A DNA stretch of 64,000 bases. It comes from Patescibacteria group bacterium. Lineage in GTDB: Bacteria; Patescibacteria; Paceibacteria; UBA6257; 2-01-FULL-56-20. Positions 31,821-41,503 of the stretch are shown here, one piece after another. The position numbers and the translations under genes were made by a program. The stretch covers positions 1-64,000 of the forward strand of contig JANLHI010000021.1 of assembly GCA_024654525.1 (NCBI GenBank). The letters run 5' to 3'. The notes below the pieces were generated by a model. It worked only from the letters and a program-made list of their open reading frames with translations, had not been told where the DNA came from and did no database searches. The first letter of the stretch is position 1, and the number at the start of each line of letters is the position of its first letter.

Positions 31821-34800
31821 ATGCCTAAATTCGTACACTTACATACTCACTCCCACTATTCGCTTCTCGATGGACTCGCAAAAATCGAAGACCTTGTGGC
31901 ACGCACCAAAGAGCTCGGCATGGATACGCTTGCATTAACCGATCATGGCGTACTCTATGGTGCAGTAGAATTTTATAAAAAAACGAGAGCGGCGGGCATC
32001 AAACCCATCTTAGGAGTCGAAGCATACATTGCACCGAAGGAACGCCAAAATAAAGACGCGGGAGACAGATATTATCACCTTATTCTTCTTGCCGAAAATA
32101 ATACGGGGTGGAAAAATCTCATAAAACTCGTAACAAAAGCACAGCTTGAAGGGTTTTATTACAAACCACGGATGGATAAAGAACTTCTTCGCGAATATCA
32201 CGAAGGCATTATCTCACTTTCAGGATGCTTCTCCGGAGAACTTGCGCGCGCCATTCTTGCGGGAGATTCCGGCGAAAAGATACTTAAGGAATATCAGGAT
32301 ATCTTCGGTCCGGAAAATTTCTTTATCGAGATAGGGTACCATCCTCACATCAATCGCGCAGAACACGACAAACTTTGGAACGGCTTGATTGCACTTTCAA
32401 AAAAAACGGGGGCTCCTCTTGTCGCCACACAAGACCTTCACTATGCGCGCCCCGAAGACCGCGACTACCATGATATATTGCTTGCGGTTCAAACCGGGAG
32501 CAATTTGAGCGACCAAGACAGACTCACCCTCAAAGCGGATGACTTTTCCATGACGTCTCCCGAGGATATGGCAGAAAAATTCAAAGATATTCCCGAAGCG
32601 GTAACGAACACCGTTCGCATCGCCGAACGATGCAATGTAACACTGGAACTTGGAAAAACTCAACTTCCCGAATTTCCAAAACCCGAAGGGATAAGCGCGA
32701 ACGAGTATGTCCGCACGCTTGCCACCGAAGGATTAACACGCCGATTTCCCGGTATCACATGCACACAAGAAGCGAAAGATCGTCTTGAGTATGAGCTTGG
32801 CGTTATAGAAAAAACAGGATTTGCGGATTATTTCCTTATTGTCCAAGACCTTACCGGATGGGCGCGCGCGCATGGCATTGCGGTCGGTCCGGGCCGTGGT
32901 TCTGCGGCGGGAAGTCTGGTTTCCTATGTTCTGGGTATTACCGATATTAATCCTTTGAAATACGGATTACTCTTCGAACGATTCTTGAATCCGGAGCGTA
33001 TTCAAATGCCCGATATCGACATTGATTTTGCCGATGCGCGAAGAGACGAAGTACTTGCCTATGCCCGTCAAAAATACGGAGAAGACCACGTAGCGCAAAT
33101 AATTACATTCGGGACTATGGCAGCACGTGCCGCAGTGAGGGATGCGGGACGGGCAATGGGTTTGCCGTACGGTTTTTGCGATCAAATCGCGAAACTCATC
33201 CCTTTCAATGCATCGATCAAGGAATCTATTGACCAAGTACCCGAGCTTGCGGACATGGCTAAACAAAACGAAGAAGCGCGCCGACTCTTGGACGCCGCAC
33301 AACATCTTGAGGGTGTCGCACGACATGCATCGGTACACGCATGCGGTACGGTGATTACAAAAAAACCCCTCACCGAATATCTTCCTCTTCAATATGCCCC
33401 GCAAGACAGAGCGGTGATTATTACACAGTTTGAAATGCATTCCGTGGAAGACTTAGGACTTCTTAAAATGGATCTTCTTGGGCTCCGAAACCTCACTATC
33501 ATCGAGGAAACCGTGCGACTTGTGAAAAATATCCGCGGCGAAGATATTTATATTTCCGATCTTCCACTCGACGATGCCGCGACATATTCCCTTCTTCAAG
33601 CGGGTAACACTACCGGTGTGTTCCAATTCGAATGCCTTTCGGAAGAAACGATCGTATCCAATACCACCATTAAAAAGCTCTACGAGCGGAAGAATAAGAA
33701 GACACTCGAGTCGGTATATGTCGACGAAGGGAAAGTACATAAAAATAAAATCCTTGGTGTCGCGAAAAGCGGCGTGAAAGACGTGTATGCGCTTGTCGCC
33801 GAGAACGGGTGGTATATCAAATCTTCTGCGGACCATAATTTTCTTACCGAGAACGGATGGAAGAAACTTTCGGATATTCGACCCGGCGAAAAGATACTCA
33901 TGAAGACAAAAGCAAAGCACCTCGTCTATAACGCGTGCGCACGTTGCGGGAGGCAAATTAGCGGACAAAAAGAAGGACACAGCACATTCTGCTACACGTG
34001 TTCAGCTCGCGTATATAGCAACCCCAGCAAACCGATCTCGCGCACAAAAATGAAGGTCGCGCGAACGCGGTTTTTCGAACGAGGCGGAACAGTATGGAAC
34101 GAAGGCGTAACGACCGAAAATAACGAGACTTGGCGTGCAACCGCGGAAAAAATATCGCATGCGCTCACTGGCGTATCCATTGAAACGCGATGGGGCAAGA
34201 AAAAAGCCGCGGAGATAAAAGCCCGGTTGTCGCAAAGGTTTAGAGGCGCGGGGAATCCAATGTTCGGCAAACCTGCTCCCCACCGCAAAGGAGGCGTGCG
34301 AGGAGATTTGGGCCACTATGTGCGTTCAAATTGGGAAGCGGATTTTGCACGAATCCTCAAACTGTATGGAATCGCATATGAATATGAACCGAGATCCTTT
34401 ACTCTTCAAAACTCGCGGGGAGAGGTAATGCATTATACTCCCGATTTTTACGTGAAAGCCACCAATACTTTCTATGAAATAAAGGGATGGCTCCACGATA
34501 TTGACCAGAAAAAAATGGACCTTTTCCGGCAACAGTATCCTGAATACAATTTTATTCTCATTAACAAAACAAAGTTTGCGGAACTGGCGATGCGCTACCG
34601 CAGTCTTGTCGCTTGGGAATGTCCGAGGGTTCCTACAGAACGAAGTTTTAAATTTATAAAAGTGAGGGAAGTGCGGTACGCAGGAAAAGAAGAAACGTAT
34701 GACATCGCGATGGAAGCACCCGGAAATAACTTCGTGGCAAATGGATTCGTCGTGCATAACTCGAGCGGCATGCGTCGCTATATGAAAGATATCCATCCCA

Positions 34801-36140
34801 CCGAACTGGAAGATTTAATTGCGCTTGTGGCACTTTTCCGCCCCGGTCCCATGGAGCTTATTCCCACATTTATCAAACGAAAACGCGGTGAAGAAAAAAT
34901 TGTGTATCTTCATCCTCGACTGGAACCTATTTTGAAAAACACCAACGGCATTGGCGTATATCAGGAGCAAATGATGCAGATTGCCCGCGATCTTGCAGGC
35001 TACACACTCCCCGAAGCAGACACGCTTCGAAAAGCAATCGGTAAAAAAATAAAATCGCTTCTTGACGAACAGAAAGTAAAACTTACGAATGGCATGATTA
35101 AAAATGGTATTCCTCAGAAAACCGCGGAAGCGATTTGGGAACTTTTTCCTCCCTTCGCACGCTACGGATTTAACAAGTCGCACGCGGCATGCTACGCCCT
35201 GATCGGCTATCAGACCGCGTATCTTAAAGCTCATTATCCGGTTGAATCCATGGCGGCTCTTTTAAACGCAGAAGTCAGCGATATCGAACGTATTGCGTTT
35301 TTAGTCAATGAGGCACGGCAAACCGGAATATCCATCCTTCCTCCCGACGTAAACAGCAGTTTGGTCAAATTCTCTCCGAATGGAGAAGAAGTGCGTTATG
35401 GGCTTCTCGGTATAAAGAATGTCGGGGAACAAATTGCGCAAGCAATAGTGGAAGAAAGGATACGGGGAGGCGCCTTCGAAAACTTCACTTCTTTTCTTGC
35501 ACGCATTCAACATAAAGATTTAAATAAAAAATCACTCGAAAGTTTAGCAAAATGCGGCGCACTTGAATCTCTTGATATAGAGCGCAATCAAGCTATCCAG
35601 AACATGGACGATATTGTCCGCTTTGCAGGAGTTGCGCGGAAAACCGCATCCCAAACCAATTCACTTTTTGGTAATTCAACCGCATCACTCTCCATTAAAT
35701 TAAAACCCGCTCCTCCCGCAACGCGAGAAGAAAAACTCGGATGGGAAAAGGAGCTCCTTGGATTTTATCTTTCTGATCATCCCCTGAATTCATTCAAGGA
35801 ACAACTTGCTACTTTGCGTGCGCGAACGCTTACCGAACTTCGCACTATTAAAAACGAGAGTCTTACCATACGCGCCGCAGGACTTATTACCACCATCAAA
35901 AAAATATTCACGAAAAAAGGAGATGCGATGATGTTTGTGACTATTGAAGACTTTTCCCCGCAACCCTTTGAAATAGTAATTTTCCCCCGCGTACTCGAAA
36001 AAACACAGGCAGTGTGGCAAGAAAACAATGTAGTCCTTCTTCAGGGAAAAATGTCTTGGCGTGGCGGAGAACCAAAAATCATCTGCGACGATGCAAGGAA
36101 ATTGGAATTGCACCACACGGAGAAAAAAACGCCCGCTTAA
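31821..36140 (+). CDS. dnaE: DNA polymerase III alpha subunit, interrupted by an intein
   Basis: The replicative polymerase subunit; 1439 codons, of which 376 are intein, leaving a 1063-residue polymerase, a usual DnaE length. The PHP domain starts the protein (HTHSHYSLLDGL). The polymerase core has GPGRGSAAGSLVSYVLGIT, then MPDIDIDFADARRDEV with the catalytic aspartates, then FNKSHAACYALIGYQTAYLKAH. An OB-fold lies near the end (LTIRAAGLITTIKKIF). The intein is inserted in the GVFQFE/SSGMRR segment of the palm region. The 3' end overlaps the convergent nucleotidyltransferase gene by 4 bases. Activity depends on splicing, since the insertion point is within the active-site region. Confidence 0.96.
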   Translation: MPKFVHLHTHSHYSLLDGLAKIEDLVARTKELGMDTLALTDHGVLYGAVEFYKKTRAAGIKPILGVEAYIAPKERQNKDAGDRYYHLILLAENNTGWKNLIKLVTKAQLEGFYYKPRMDKELLREYHEGIISLSGCFSGELARAILAGDSGEKILKEYQDIFGPENFFIEIGYHPHINRAEHDKLWNGLIALSKKTGAPLVATQDLHYARPEDRDYHDILLAVQTGSNLSDQDRLTLKADDFSMTSPEDMAEKFKDIPEAVTNTVRIAERCNVTLELGKTQLPEFPKPEGISANEYVRTLATEGLTRRFPGITCTQEAKDRLEYELGVIEKTGFADYFLIVQDLTGWARAHGIAVGPGRGSAAGSLVSYVLGITDINPLKYGLLFERFLNPERIQMPDIDIDFADARRDEVLAYARQKYGEDHVAQIITFGTMAARAAVRDAGRAMGLPYGFCDQIAKLIPFNASIKESIDQVPELADMAKQNEEARRLLDAAQHLEGVARHASVHACGTVITKKPLTEYLPLQYAPQDRAVIITQFEMHSVEDLGLLKMDLLGLRNLTIIEETVRLVKNIRGEDIYISDLPLDDAATYSLLQAGNTTGVFQFECLSEETIVSNTTIKKLYERKNKKTLESVYVDEGKVHKNKILGVAKSGVKDVYALVAENGWYIKSSADHNFLTENGWKKLSDIRPGEKILMKTKAKHLVYNACARCGRQISGQKEGHSTFCYTCSARVYSNPSKPISRTKMKVARTRFFERGGTVWNEGVTTENNETWRATAEKISHALTGVSIETRWGKKKAAEIKARLSQRFRGAGNPMFGKPAPHRKGGVRGDLGHYVRSNWEADFARILKLYGIAYEYEPRSFTLQNSRGEVMHYTPDFYVKATNTFYEIKGWLHDIDQKKMDLFRQQYPEYNFILINKTKFAELAMRYRSLVAWECPRVPTERSFKFIKVREVRYAGKEETYDIAMEAPGNNFVANGFVVHNSSGMRRYMKDIHPTELEDLIALVALFRPGPMELIPTFIKRKRGEEKIVYLHPRLEPILKNTNGIGVYQEQMMQIARDLAGYTLPEADTLRKAIGKKIKSLLDEQKVKLTNGMIKNGIPQKTAEAIWELFPPFARYGFNKSHAACYALIGYQTAYLKAHYPVESMAALLNAEVSDIERIAFLVNEARQTGISILPPDVNSSLVKFSPNGEEVRYGLLGIKNVGEQIAQAIVEERIRGGAFENFTSFLARIQHKDLNKKSLESLAKCGALESLDIERNQAIQNMDDIVRFAGVARKTASQTNSLFGNSTASLSIKLKPAPPATREEKLGWEKELLGFYLSDHPLNSFKEQLATLRARTLTELRTIKNESLTIRAAGLITTIKKIFTKKGDAMMFVTIEDFSPQPFEIVIFPRVLEKTQAVWQENNVVLLQGKMSWRGGEPKIICDDARKLELHHTEKKTPA
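33633..34760 (+). mobile_element. DnaE intein with zinc finger, NUMOD3 motif and PD-(D/E)xK endonuclease
   Basis: Residues 605-980 of the dnaE product (376 residues). Block A starts at Cys605 (CLSEETIVS), block B is SSADHNFLTENGWKKL, block F is YDIAMEAPGNNFVANGF, and block G ends VVHN with Ser981 as the +1 nucleophile. Inside are a zinc-finger (Cys706, Cys709, Cys724, Cys727), a NUMOD3-like DNA-binding motif (RGAGNPMFGKPAPHRKG), and RSNWEADFARIL...YTPDF...YEIKG with Asp875, Glu886 and Lys888 forming a PD-(D/E)xK nuclease. The usual LAGLIDADG endonuclease is absent. The element could both splice and home. Confidence 0.92.
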
Positions 36141-36556
36141 GACGGAAAAGGCGCATGAAGAAGCACGCTTGAGTGAAATTTTCCCGGTTCGTAAGGTTCC
36201 ATCATTTTAATTTCAAACTGCCAATCGAATTCCGCTCTATGTTTTTCCAGATCTTCCTTGAATCGTTCTTGATCGTATCCCACCGCCACCACATCCGGCT
36301 TCTGCATTTTTAATACTTTATAGCTTCCAAGCGCCACGTCTCCTACTACTGCCTCATCGACATAATCAACCGATTTTATATGTTCCAAACGGACATGAGC
36401 CGGTAAACTGGGATAGTGGCCTTTCAGCTCTTCCACAACTACGTCTCGCGTCACCACCGCGATAAGATATTCACCACATTTTCTGGCTTGCTTCAAAAAA
36501 TCACGATGCCCGTCGTGAATACCATCAAATACTCCAAATACAAGGACTTTACGCAT
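36137..36556 (-). CDS. Cytidylyltransferase-like nucleotidyltransferase
   Basis: 139 residues. GVFDGIHDGHRDFLKQA holds the HxGH nucleotide-binding motif of the TagD/FAD-synthetase-like superfamily. The second motif of the family (ISTT-like) is replaced by FHSSVL near the end. It joins a nucleotide to a phosphorylated small molecule; the substrate could be glycerol-3-phosphate, FMN or another. No wall teichoic acid genes are beside it. Confidence 0.82.
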   Translation of the reverse strand: MRKVLVFGVFDGIHDGHRDFLKQARKCGEYLIAVVTRDVVVEELKGHYPSLPAHVRLEHIKSVDYVDEAVVGDVALGSYKVLKMQKPDVVAVGYDQERFKEDLEKHRAEFDWQFEIKMMEPYEPGKFHSSVLLHAPFPS

Positions 36557-36614
36557 ACAAGTTAGAGAATTAAGTTAAGAAAAAGATTGCGCATAATTCG
36601 CCGCTCACAACCCA

Positions 36615-38069
36615 TTATTCGCTTTTCCGCATTCGCATCAGCGGATAAATCACCGTTTCTCGAATCGGCCTGTCCATAATGAAAGAGAATACACGCTCAG
36701 AAAGTCCGAATCCCGCAATAGGAGGGAACCCATATTCCATTGCGCGCAAAAACTCTTCATCAAGTTGTTGTGCTTCTTTATCCCCCGCCGCACGAAGCTT
36801 CATCTGATCCTCAAATCGCGCACGCTGATCAAGCGGGTCATTCAACTCAGAAAACCCTTTTGCAAGCTCCGTTCCTCCGGCAACAATTTGAAAACGCTCT
36901 ACACGCCGCGGATCTTCGGACATGCGTTTTGCCAAGGGTTCGATTTCCACGGGAGGGTTTACTAAAAATGCCGGCTCAATCAAATGCGGACGTACTGTTT
37001 TTTTATAAATCAAATCAATAAGGCGTCCTTTCCCAAAACCGGATTCCGGAGCAATCTTCAATGCATGCGCTTTCTTTTCGAGCTCATGCTCCGTCGCAGT
37101 ACGCGGATCAATCCCGTTCGCTTCCTTGAATACATCACAATATTCAACCCTTCCCCATTTCTTTCCCCAATTTATTTTATTCCCTTGATATGAAGTGGTA
37201 AATCCTCCGGTAACCGCTTTTATGGTGGTTTTAAAGAGAGTCTCCGTAAATTTCATTAACTCCTCATAATCACGGTACGCCCAATAAAATTCGAGCTGAG
37301 TGTAGTCCTGCAAATGCTCTCGGCTAATTCCTTCATTGCGAAAAATTCTTCCTATTTCAAATACTTTTTCATATCCGCTTGCCATAAGCTTCTTTAAAGG
37401 AAGCTCAAGTGAAATGCGAAGATAAAAATCGGCATCAAGCGCGTGGTGATGTGTGATAAACGGTTCCGCCTCCGCACCCCCAGGAACTTGCTCCAGTACC
37501 GGCGCTTCAACTTCAAGAAACCCTTCATTCAGAAGAAATTCTCTTATAGTCCTCCAAAACATCGCCTTCTTCCGAAACAATTCCGCGGACTCGTCGTTTA
37601 AAAATATATCGAGATACCGATCACGAAGCCGTGTTTCAATATCTTCCACGCCATATCTCTCGGAAGGAATGGGGCGAAGTGATTTCGAGGCAAGCACCAG
37701 TGTTTTCACCTCGACACTCTGCTCTCCCCTCTTCGTAGTAAATAATATCCCGGTTACGGAAATAAAATCGCCACGATCAAGATTCTCTTTCCACAAAGCA
37801 AAATTTTTGACATTCTCCTCTTTAAGTACTGCCTGAAATGAACCCGACTCATCCCGGATATCAATAAACATAATACTTCCCTGATCACGAATACTTATCA
37901 CGCGCCCCACAAGCGAAACTTTCTTTTTTGCCTTTGTAAGCGCCTCAAATTTCTCCCGCGCCTCCCCTATGGTATGCGTGCGTGCCACGCGTGCCGGATA
38001 TGCGTCAATCCCCGCATGTTTAAGCACTTCCAACTTTTTACGCCTCTCGGCGATAAGATCTTCCAGCAT
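36615..38069 (-). CDS. lysS: Lysyl-tRNA synthetase, class II
   Basis: The protein has 484 residues and charges tRNA-Lys. The N-terminal OB-fold (VSLVGRVISIRDQGSIMFIDIRDESG) binds the anticodon. Motif 2 is IGRIFRNEGISREHLQDYTQ and motif 3 lies in AGFGLSERVFSFI. It lacks nothing usual for length. It lies about 95 bases downstream of greA. Confidence 0.95.
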   Translation of the reverse strand: MLEDLIAERRKKLEVLKHAGIDAYPARVARTHTIGEAREKFEALTKAKKKVSLVGRVISIRDQGSIMFIDIRDESGSFQAVLKEENVKNFALWKENLDRGDFISVTGILFTTKRGEQSVEVKTLVLASKSLRPIPSERYGVEDIETRLRDRYLDIFLNDESAELFRKKAMFWRTIREFLLNEGFLEVEAPVLEQVPGGAEAEPFITHHHALDADFYLRISLELPLKKLMASGYEKVFEIGRIFRNEGISREHLQDYTQLEFYWAYRDYEELMKFTETLFKTTIKAVTGGFTTSYQGNKINWGKKWGRVEYCDVFKEANGIDPRTATEHELEKKAHALKIAPESGFGKGRLIDLIYKKTVRPHLIEPAFLVNPPVEIEPLAKRMSEDPRRVERFQIVAGGTELAKGFSELNDPLDQRARFEDQMKLRAAGDKEAQQLDEEFLRAMEYGFPPIAGFGLSERVFSFIMDRPIRETVIYPLMRMRKSE

Positions 38070-38113
38070 TGTCCTTTATGATATCAGTTTTATTGGTTTA
38101 TTAAAATAATGCC

Positions 38114-38135
38114 GGCGGCCGATCACTCGGTCGCC
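38114..38135 (-). terminator. Hairpin between greA and lysS
   Basis: GGCGACCGA-GTGA-TCGGCCGCC on the minus strand, with one mismatch, is followed by ATTATTTTAAT. It follows the greA stop by about 28 bases. The U-tract is interrupted, so termination may be partial. Confidence 0.5.
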
Positions 38136-38163
38136 GCATCTATCGCATCCCGATCAGCCCTTA

Positions 38164-38625
38164 TTACTCTACCTTCTTAATGGTATACGCAATCTTTCCT
38201 GCCGGTGTTATCACTTTCACCTCATCACCCACATGGTGATCTAAAAACGCCTTTCCTATCGGAGACTCATCGGATATCTTTCCTTGCTCCGGTTTTGCAT
38301 CATACGGCCCCACAATGACATACGTAATCTCTTTCCCGTTCTTCTCCACAACCACCGTTGACCCCACTTTCACCGTGCTCCCTCCTTCATTCTTAGTAAG
38401 AATTACGGCATTTTTTAACAACTCTTCAAGCTCAAAAATCTTCCCTTCCATAAGATTCTGCTCTTCTCTCGCTTCCGCATATTCCGCATTTTCTGAAAGA
38501 TCACCATATTCCTTCGCTTTTTTTAATTGATCCGCAACGCGCGCGCGCCCCTCTCCTTTAAGCGCAGTAAGCTCACCCTGTAACTCATCATACCTTTCCT
38601 TCGAGAGATGTTTTGCTTCAGCCAT
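38164..38625 (-). CDS. greA: Transcription elongation factor GreA
   Basis: 153 residues. The N-terminal coiled coil (LSKERYDELQGELTALK to FELEELL) carries the acidic tip GDLSENAEYAEAREEQ, which enters the RNA polymerase channel and helps cleave backtracked RNA. The C-terminal domain ends in SPIGKAFLDHHVGDEVKV. Family length is about 158. Confidence 0.95.
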   Translation of the reverse strand: MAEAKHLSKERYDELQGELTALKGEGRARVADQLKKAKEYGDLSENAEYAEAREEQNLMEGKIFELEELLKNAVILTKNEGGSTVKVGSTVVVEKNGKEITYVIVGPYDAKPEQGKISDESPIGKAFLDHHVGDEVKVITPAGKIAYTIKKVE

Positions 38626-38640
38626 GATTTTTTAAATATA

Positions 38641-38663
38641 AGCTCTATCGGACCAATAGAGCT
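38641..38663 (-). terminator. Terminator after the glycosyltransferase gene
   Basis: AGCTCTAT and ATAGAGCT form a perfect eight-pair stem with a seven-base loop. On the minus strand it is followed by TATATTTAAA. It lies 11 bases after the glycosyltransferase stop. Confidence 0.65.
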
Positions 38664-38673
38664 CCAAATATAA

Positions 38674-39414
38674 TTATATGCGATATATCCCCCTCCATAA
38701 CCTGAAGCGGATTATAACGTTCTCGATTATAAATTGCAAACCCGCGGATGCAGGGACACGGGAAAATACATTATTACTCCACCGCACCGGGACTTCTTTT
38801 ATCGTATATCCGAGCGCGCGAGCAAGCGCAAGAACCTCTACATCGAATGCCCACCCGTTTATAGATGCACGAGAAAAAATATCCTGTGCCGCCGTGTCGG
38901 TAAACGCCTTAAACCCGCATTGCGTGTCCCAAATACCCGGTACGAGAAGTATTTGAGTAATACCATTCAATATTTTTCCTGCAACACGCCGATAGAAAGG
39001 CTGAGGAGGAACAAGCTCTGCGCCTTGAATTGCACGCGATCCTATGACCACTTCACACCCTCCGTTTCCCCCTTCCTGAAAAAAAGGCACCATCTTACGA
39101 AACTGGGAAATCGAAGTGGAATTATCCGCATCCGCAAAAAGACGAACTTTGCCCCGCGCGGCAAGCATTCCCTGTCGCACCACCCCTCCTTTTCCTTTAT
39201 TCACATCATTTCCGATAAGTGTAAGTCCATCGATTTTTTCCGCCATCTTTTGTACCACCTCCGCCGTCCCATCATGAGAACCATCGTTTACCACAATAAT
39301 TTCATACGAAAAACCTGCATTACTCAAATATTCATGCGCCTCAACAAGCGTCGCGGGAAGACGCTTTTCTTCGTTGTACGCAGGAATGATGACGGATAAA
39401 AACGGCTTGTCCAT
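38674..39414 (-). CDS. Family 2 glycosyltransferase (dolichyl-phosphate glucose synthase-like)
   Basis: About 246 residues from ATG 39414; a GTG four codons upstream is possible. FLSVIIPAYNEEKRLPATL, then VVNDGSHDGTAEVV, then RLFADADNSTSI with the DxD metal site fit GT2 enzymes that move a sugar onto a polyprenyl phosphate. WDTQCGFKAFT and the RVPASAGLQ end fit the same subfamily. No C-terminal membrane helices are evident. It may supply lipid-linked sugar for surface glycans. Confidence 0.87.
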   Translation of the reverse strand: MDKPFLSVIIPAYNEEKRLPATLVEAHEYLSNAGFSYEIIVVNDGSHDGTAEVVQKMAEKIDGLTLIGNDVNKGKGGVVRQGMLAARGKVRLFADADNSTSISQFRKMVPFFQEGGNGGCEVVIGSRAIQGAELVPPQPFYRRVAGKILNGITQILLVPGIWDTQCGFKAFTDTAAQDIFSRASINGWAFDVEVLALARALGYTIKEVPVRWSNNVFSRVPASAGLQFIIENVIIRFRLWRGIYRI

Positions 39415-39485
39415 TGAATGATTCACTGTTTAGATAGTATGGAACATGCAAGGAAAAACCGCAAAAAGATCTCATGCAATATTTA

Positions 39486-40253
39486 CTAATCGCTCGCAGT
39501 TAAAATTTTAGGCCCTTCTTGTGTAATAACGATAGTATGCTCGAAATGCGCGGTAAGAGAACCATCTTTTGTAGCAAAACTTCCGTCTGCACGCTCCTCT
39601 ACGCAACCAGAACCCGTTGCGACCATCGGTTCAATGGCAAGTACCATTCCCGGTAAAAGCTCTTGTCCTCTTCCCGGTGCCCCAATGTTCAACACCGCCG
39701 GCTCTTCGTGGAGGGCTTTACCTATTCCGTGGCCTGTAAGTTTATCCGCAATCGAAAACCCCCCATGCTTCACTCGAGCCGAAATAGCCGCGCCGATATC
39801 CCCAATGGTATTTTTTACTTTTGCAACCGAGATTCCTGCCGCAAGCGCTTCTTCAGTAACCGTGCTAAGACGTCGCGCTTCGGTCGTTACATTTCCTACA
39901 AGTACGGTACGCGCAGTATCCGCGTACCAACCTTTGAACTTGAGGCCAATATCTATTTTAACCACATCACCGTCACGCACCACATATTCCGAAGGAAGTC
40001 CGTGCACTACCACTTCGTTTATTGAAATACACACTGCGGCGGGATACCCCTTCGTACTTCCCGGTACACGATACCCTAAAAATGCCGGTTGTGCGTCCGC
40101 TTTCTTGATCAGCTCACGTGCGCGCATATCAAGCATTCGAGTTTCTACTCCCGCCTTTACCTCGTCACAAAGCACGTCTCGTACATACGCAAGGCGTTTT
40201 CCCGCTTCCGCAAGTAATTTTATTTGAGAAGCTGTTTTGATAAAACCGCTCAT
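39486..40253 (-). CDS. map: Methionine aminopeptidase
   Basis: The protein has 255 residues and removes the initiator Met. The metal ligands are in VKIDIGLKFKGWYADTARTV, TGHGIGKALHEEPAV and LAIEPMVATGSG; the final ligand is the Glu of HFEHTIVI. Its ATG overlaps the stop of the preceding kinase-like gene (ATGA), pointing to coupled translation. map after adk in the secY region is the common bacterial order. Confidence 0.95.
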   Translation of the reverse strand: MSGFIKTASQIKLLAEAGKRLAYVRDVLCDEVKAGVETRMLDMRARELIKKADAQPAFLGYRVPGSTKGYPAAVCISINEVVVHGLPSEYVVRDGDVVKIDIGLKFKGWYADTARTVLVGNVTTEARRLSTVTEEALAAGISVAKVKNTIGDIGAAISARVKHGGFSIADKLTGHGIGKALHEEPAVLNIGAPGRGQELLPGMVLAIEPMVATGSGCVEERADGSFATKDGSLTAHFEHTIVITQEGPKILTASD

Positions 40254-40840
40254 TTCAGTGTTTTCTCAATACACGCTATGAGACGCGCGTATACTTCCTT
40301 TTTTGTTCCCATACCGGAAATCTCTTTGAAAACATATCTTTTTTTGAAGAAATCAACAACCGCAGGAATATCCTTTGCATAGTACTTCATCCGATTCCGG
40401 AGATGCTCCATACGATCATCGGACCTCCCTTCTGTAGTTGCGCGAATCCCAATACGTTTCAAAATCTCTTTCTTGGGAATAGAGAGGTAAATCACGAGGG
40501 GATCCGTTCTCTTTGCCTCTCGAAACCATTTATATACAAGCTTCGCCTCTCCTAACATCTTGGGGTTGCCATTTAAAAAAACTCCTCGGGAAAATGGAGT
40601 CGAAAAAATAACATCTTTGAATTTTGCACGAGCGAATTGAGTGGGGGTAAGATTTCCTTTCATAGTATGCTCGAACTTAACCTTTTTTGCCTCACGAGGG
40701 CTCAAACTCCGAAGCCAGTCTCCGAAATCAAATTCTTGAAGCGCAGGATAACGCTTTAAAAGCATGACCGCCTGTGTAGCTTTTCCCGCCGCAGGATCTC
40801 CAAGAAATATTAAGTTGAATATTTTTTCTTGTTTTCTCAT
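40250..40840 (-). CDS. Adenylate kinase-like nucleoside monophosphate kinase (second copy)
   Basis: About 196 residues. The P-loop is degenerate: FLGDPAAGKATQAVML, where adenylate kinases have GxPGxGKGTQ. GIRATTEGRSDDRMEHLRNRM supplies the R-rich segment (usually GRxDD) and VFLNGNPKMLGEA the NMP-binding block. The start is ATG 40840, which shares ATGA with the stop of the adjacent adenylate kinase. Substrate may differ from AMP. Confidence 0.78.
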   Translation of the reverse strand: MRKQEKIFNLIFLGDPAAGKATQAVMLLKRYPALQEFDFGDWLRSLSPREAKKVKFEHTMKGNLTPTQFARAKFKDVIFSTPFSRGVFLNGNPKMLGEAKLVYKWFREAKRTDPLVIYLSIPKKEILKRIGIRATTEGRSDDRMEHLRNRMKYYAKDIPAVVDFFKKRYVFKEISGMGTKKEVYARLIACIEKTLK

Positions 40841-41412
40841 ATAATACCCAGCGCACTCCACACTCCTTTTTTGACCTCTTCGATTGACGGGTGCCCGTCA
40901 ATCGTGAAAAAATCCGTGCGTTGCTTTAACACGTCAAGCATCGGCACCGTATTCGATTCATAATCCGCAAGCCTTCGTTCAATCGCTTCTCGCGCATCAT
41001 CGACTCTCCCTTCCTGTTCTGCACGAAGGAAAAGTCGCTTGCGCGATTCATCTTTCGGAATATCCAAGAATATCGTGGCAAATTTCTTCACCCCTCGTGA
41101 TTGAAGTAATCCTAGAAGAAATTCTGCCTGTCCAATTCTTCTTGGTATTCCGTCGAAAACAATCCCTCCCTTATGAGGAAGATGCTCTAACTCCTTCTTT
41201 ACCACGCTAAGAAGTTCCTCGTCGGTAAAAAGGCGTCCGGTTTTCAGGATATCTCCCGCACACTCACCGCTTGAAGTAATAACATCTGCATTCTTCCGAA
41301 GAATCGCACCTGTTTCCCAAAAAAAGAAATTAAGTGTTTGTGCAAGCATTCTCGCCTGTGTTCCTTTGCCCGAACCTTGCGGACCCAGAATAAAAATTGC
41401 TTCGTAATTCAT
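40837..41412 (-). CDS. adk: Adenylate kinase
   Basis: 191 residues. P-loop FILGPQGSGKGTQARML, the NMP segment GGIVFDGIPRRIGQAEFL and the LID region EGRVDDAREAIERRLADY. It turns AMP and ATP into two ADP. The short LID without zinc Cys is the short form. It follows secY, the usual place for adk. Confidence 0.9.
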   Translation of the reverse strand: MNYEAIFILGPQGSGKGTQARMLAQTLNFFFWETGAILRKNADVITSSGECAGDILKTGRLFTDEELLSVVKKELEHLPHKGGIVFDGIPRRIGQAEFLLGLLQSRGVKKFATIFLDIPKDESRKRLFLRAEQEGRVDDAREAIERRLADYESNTVPMLDVLKQRTDFFTIDGHPSIEEVKKGVWSALGII

Positions 41413-41503
41413 AGAATGTAGTATTTAGGAAATTGCGAAAAAATACGAACATGCAAAAAATTATTTTATACTTTCGCGATATTTCGTATTCTCACAGTCC
41501 CCG

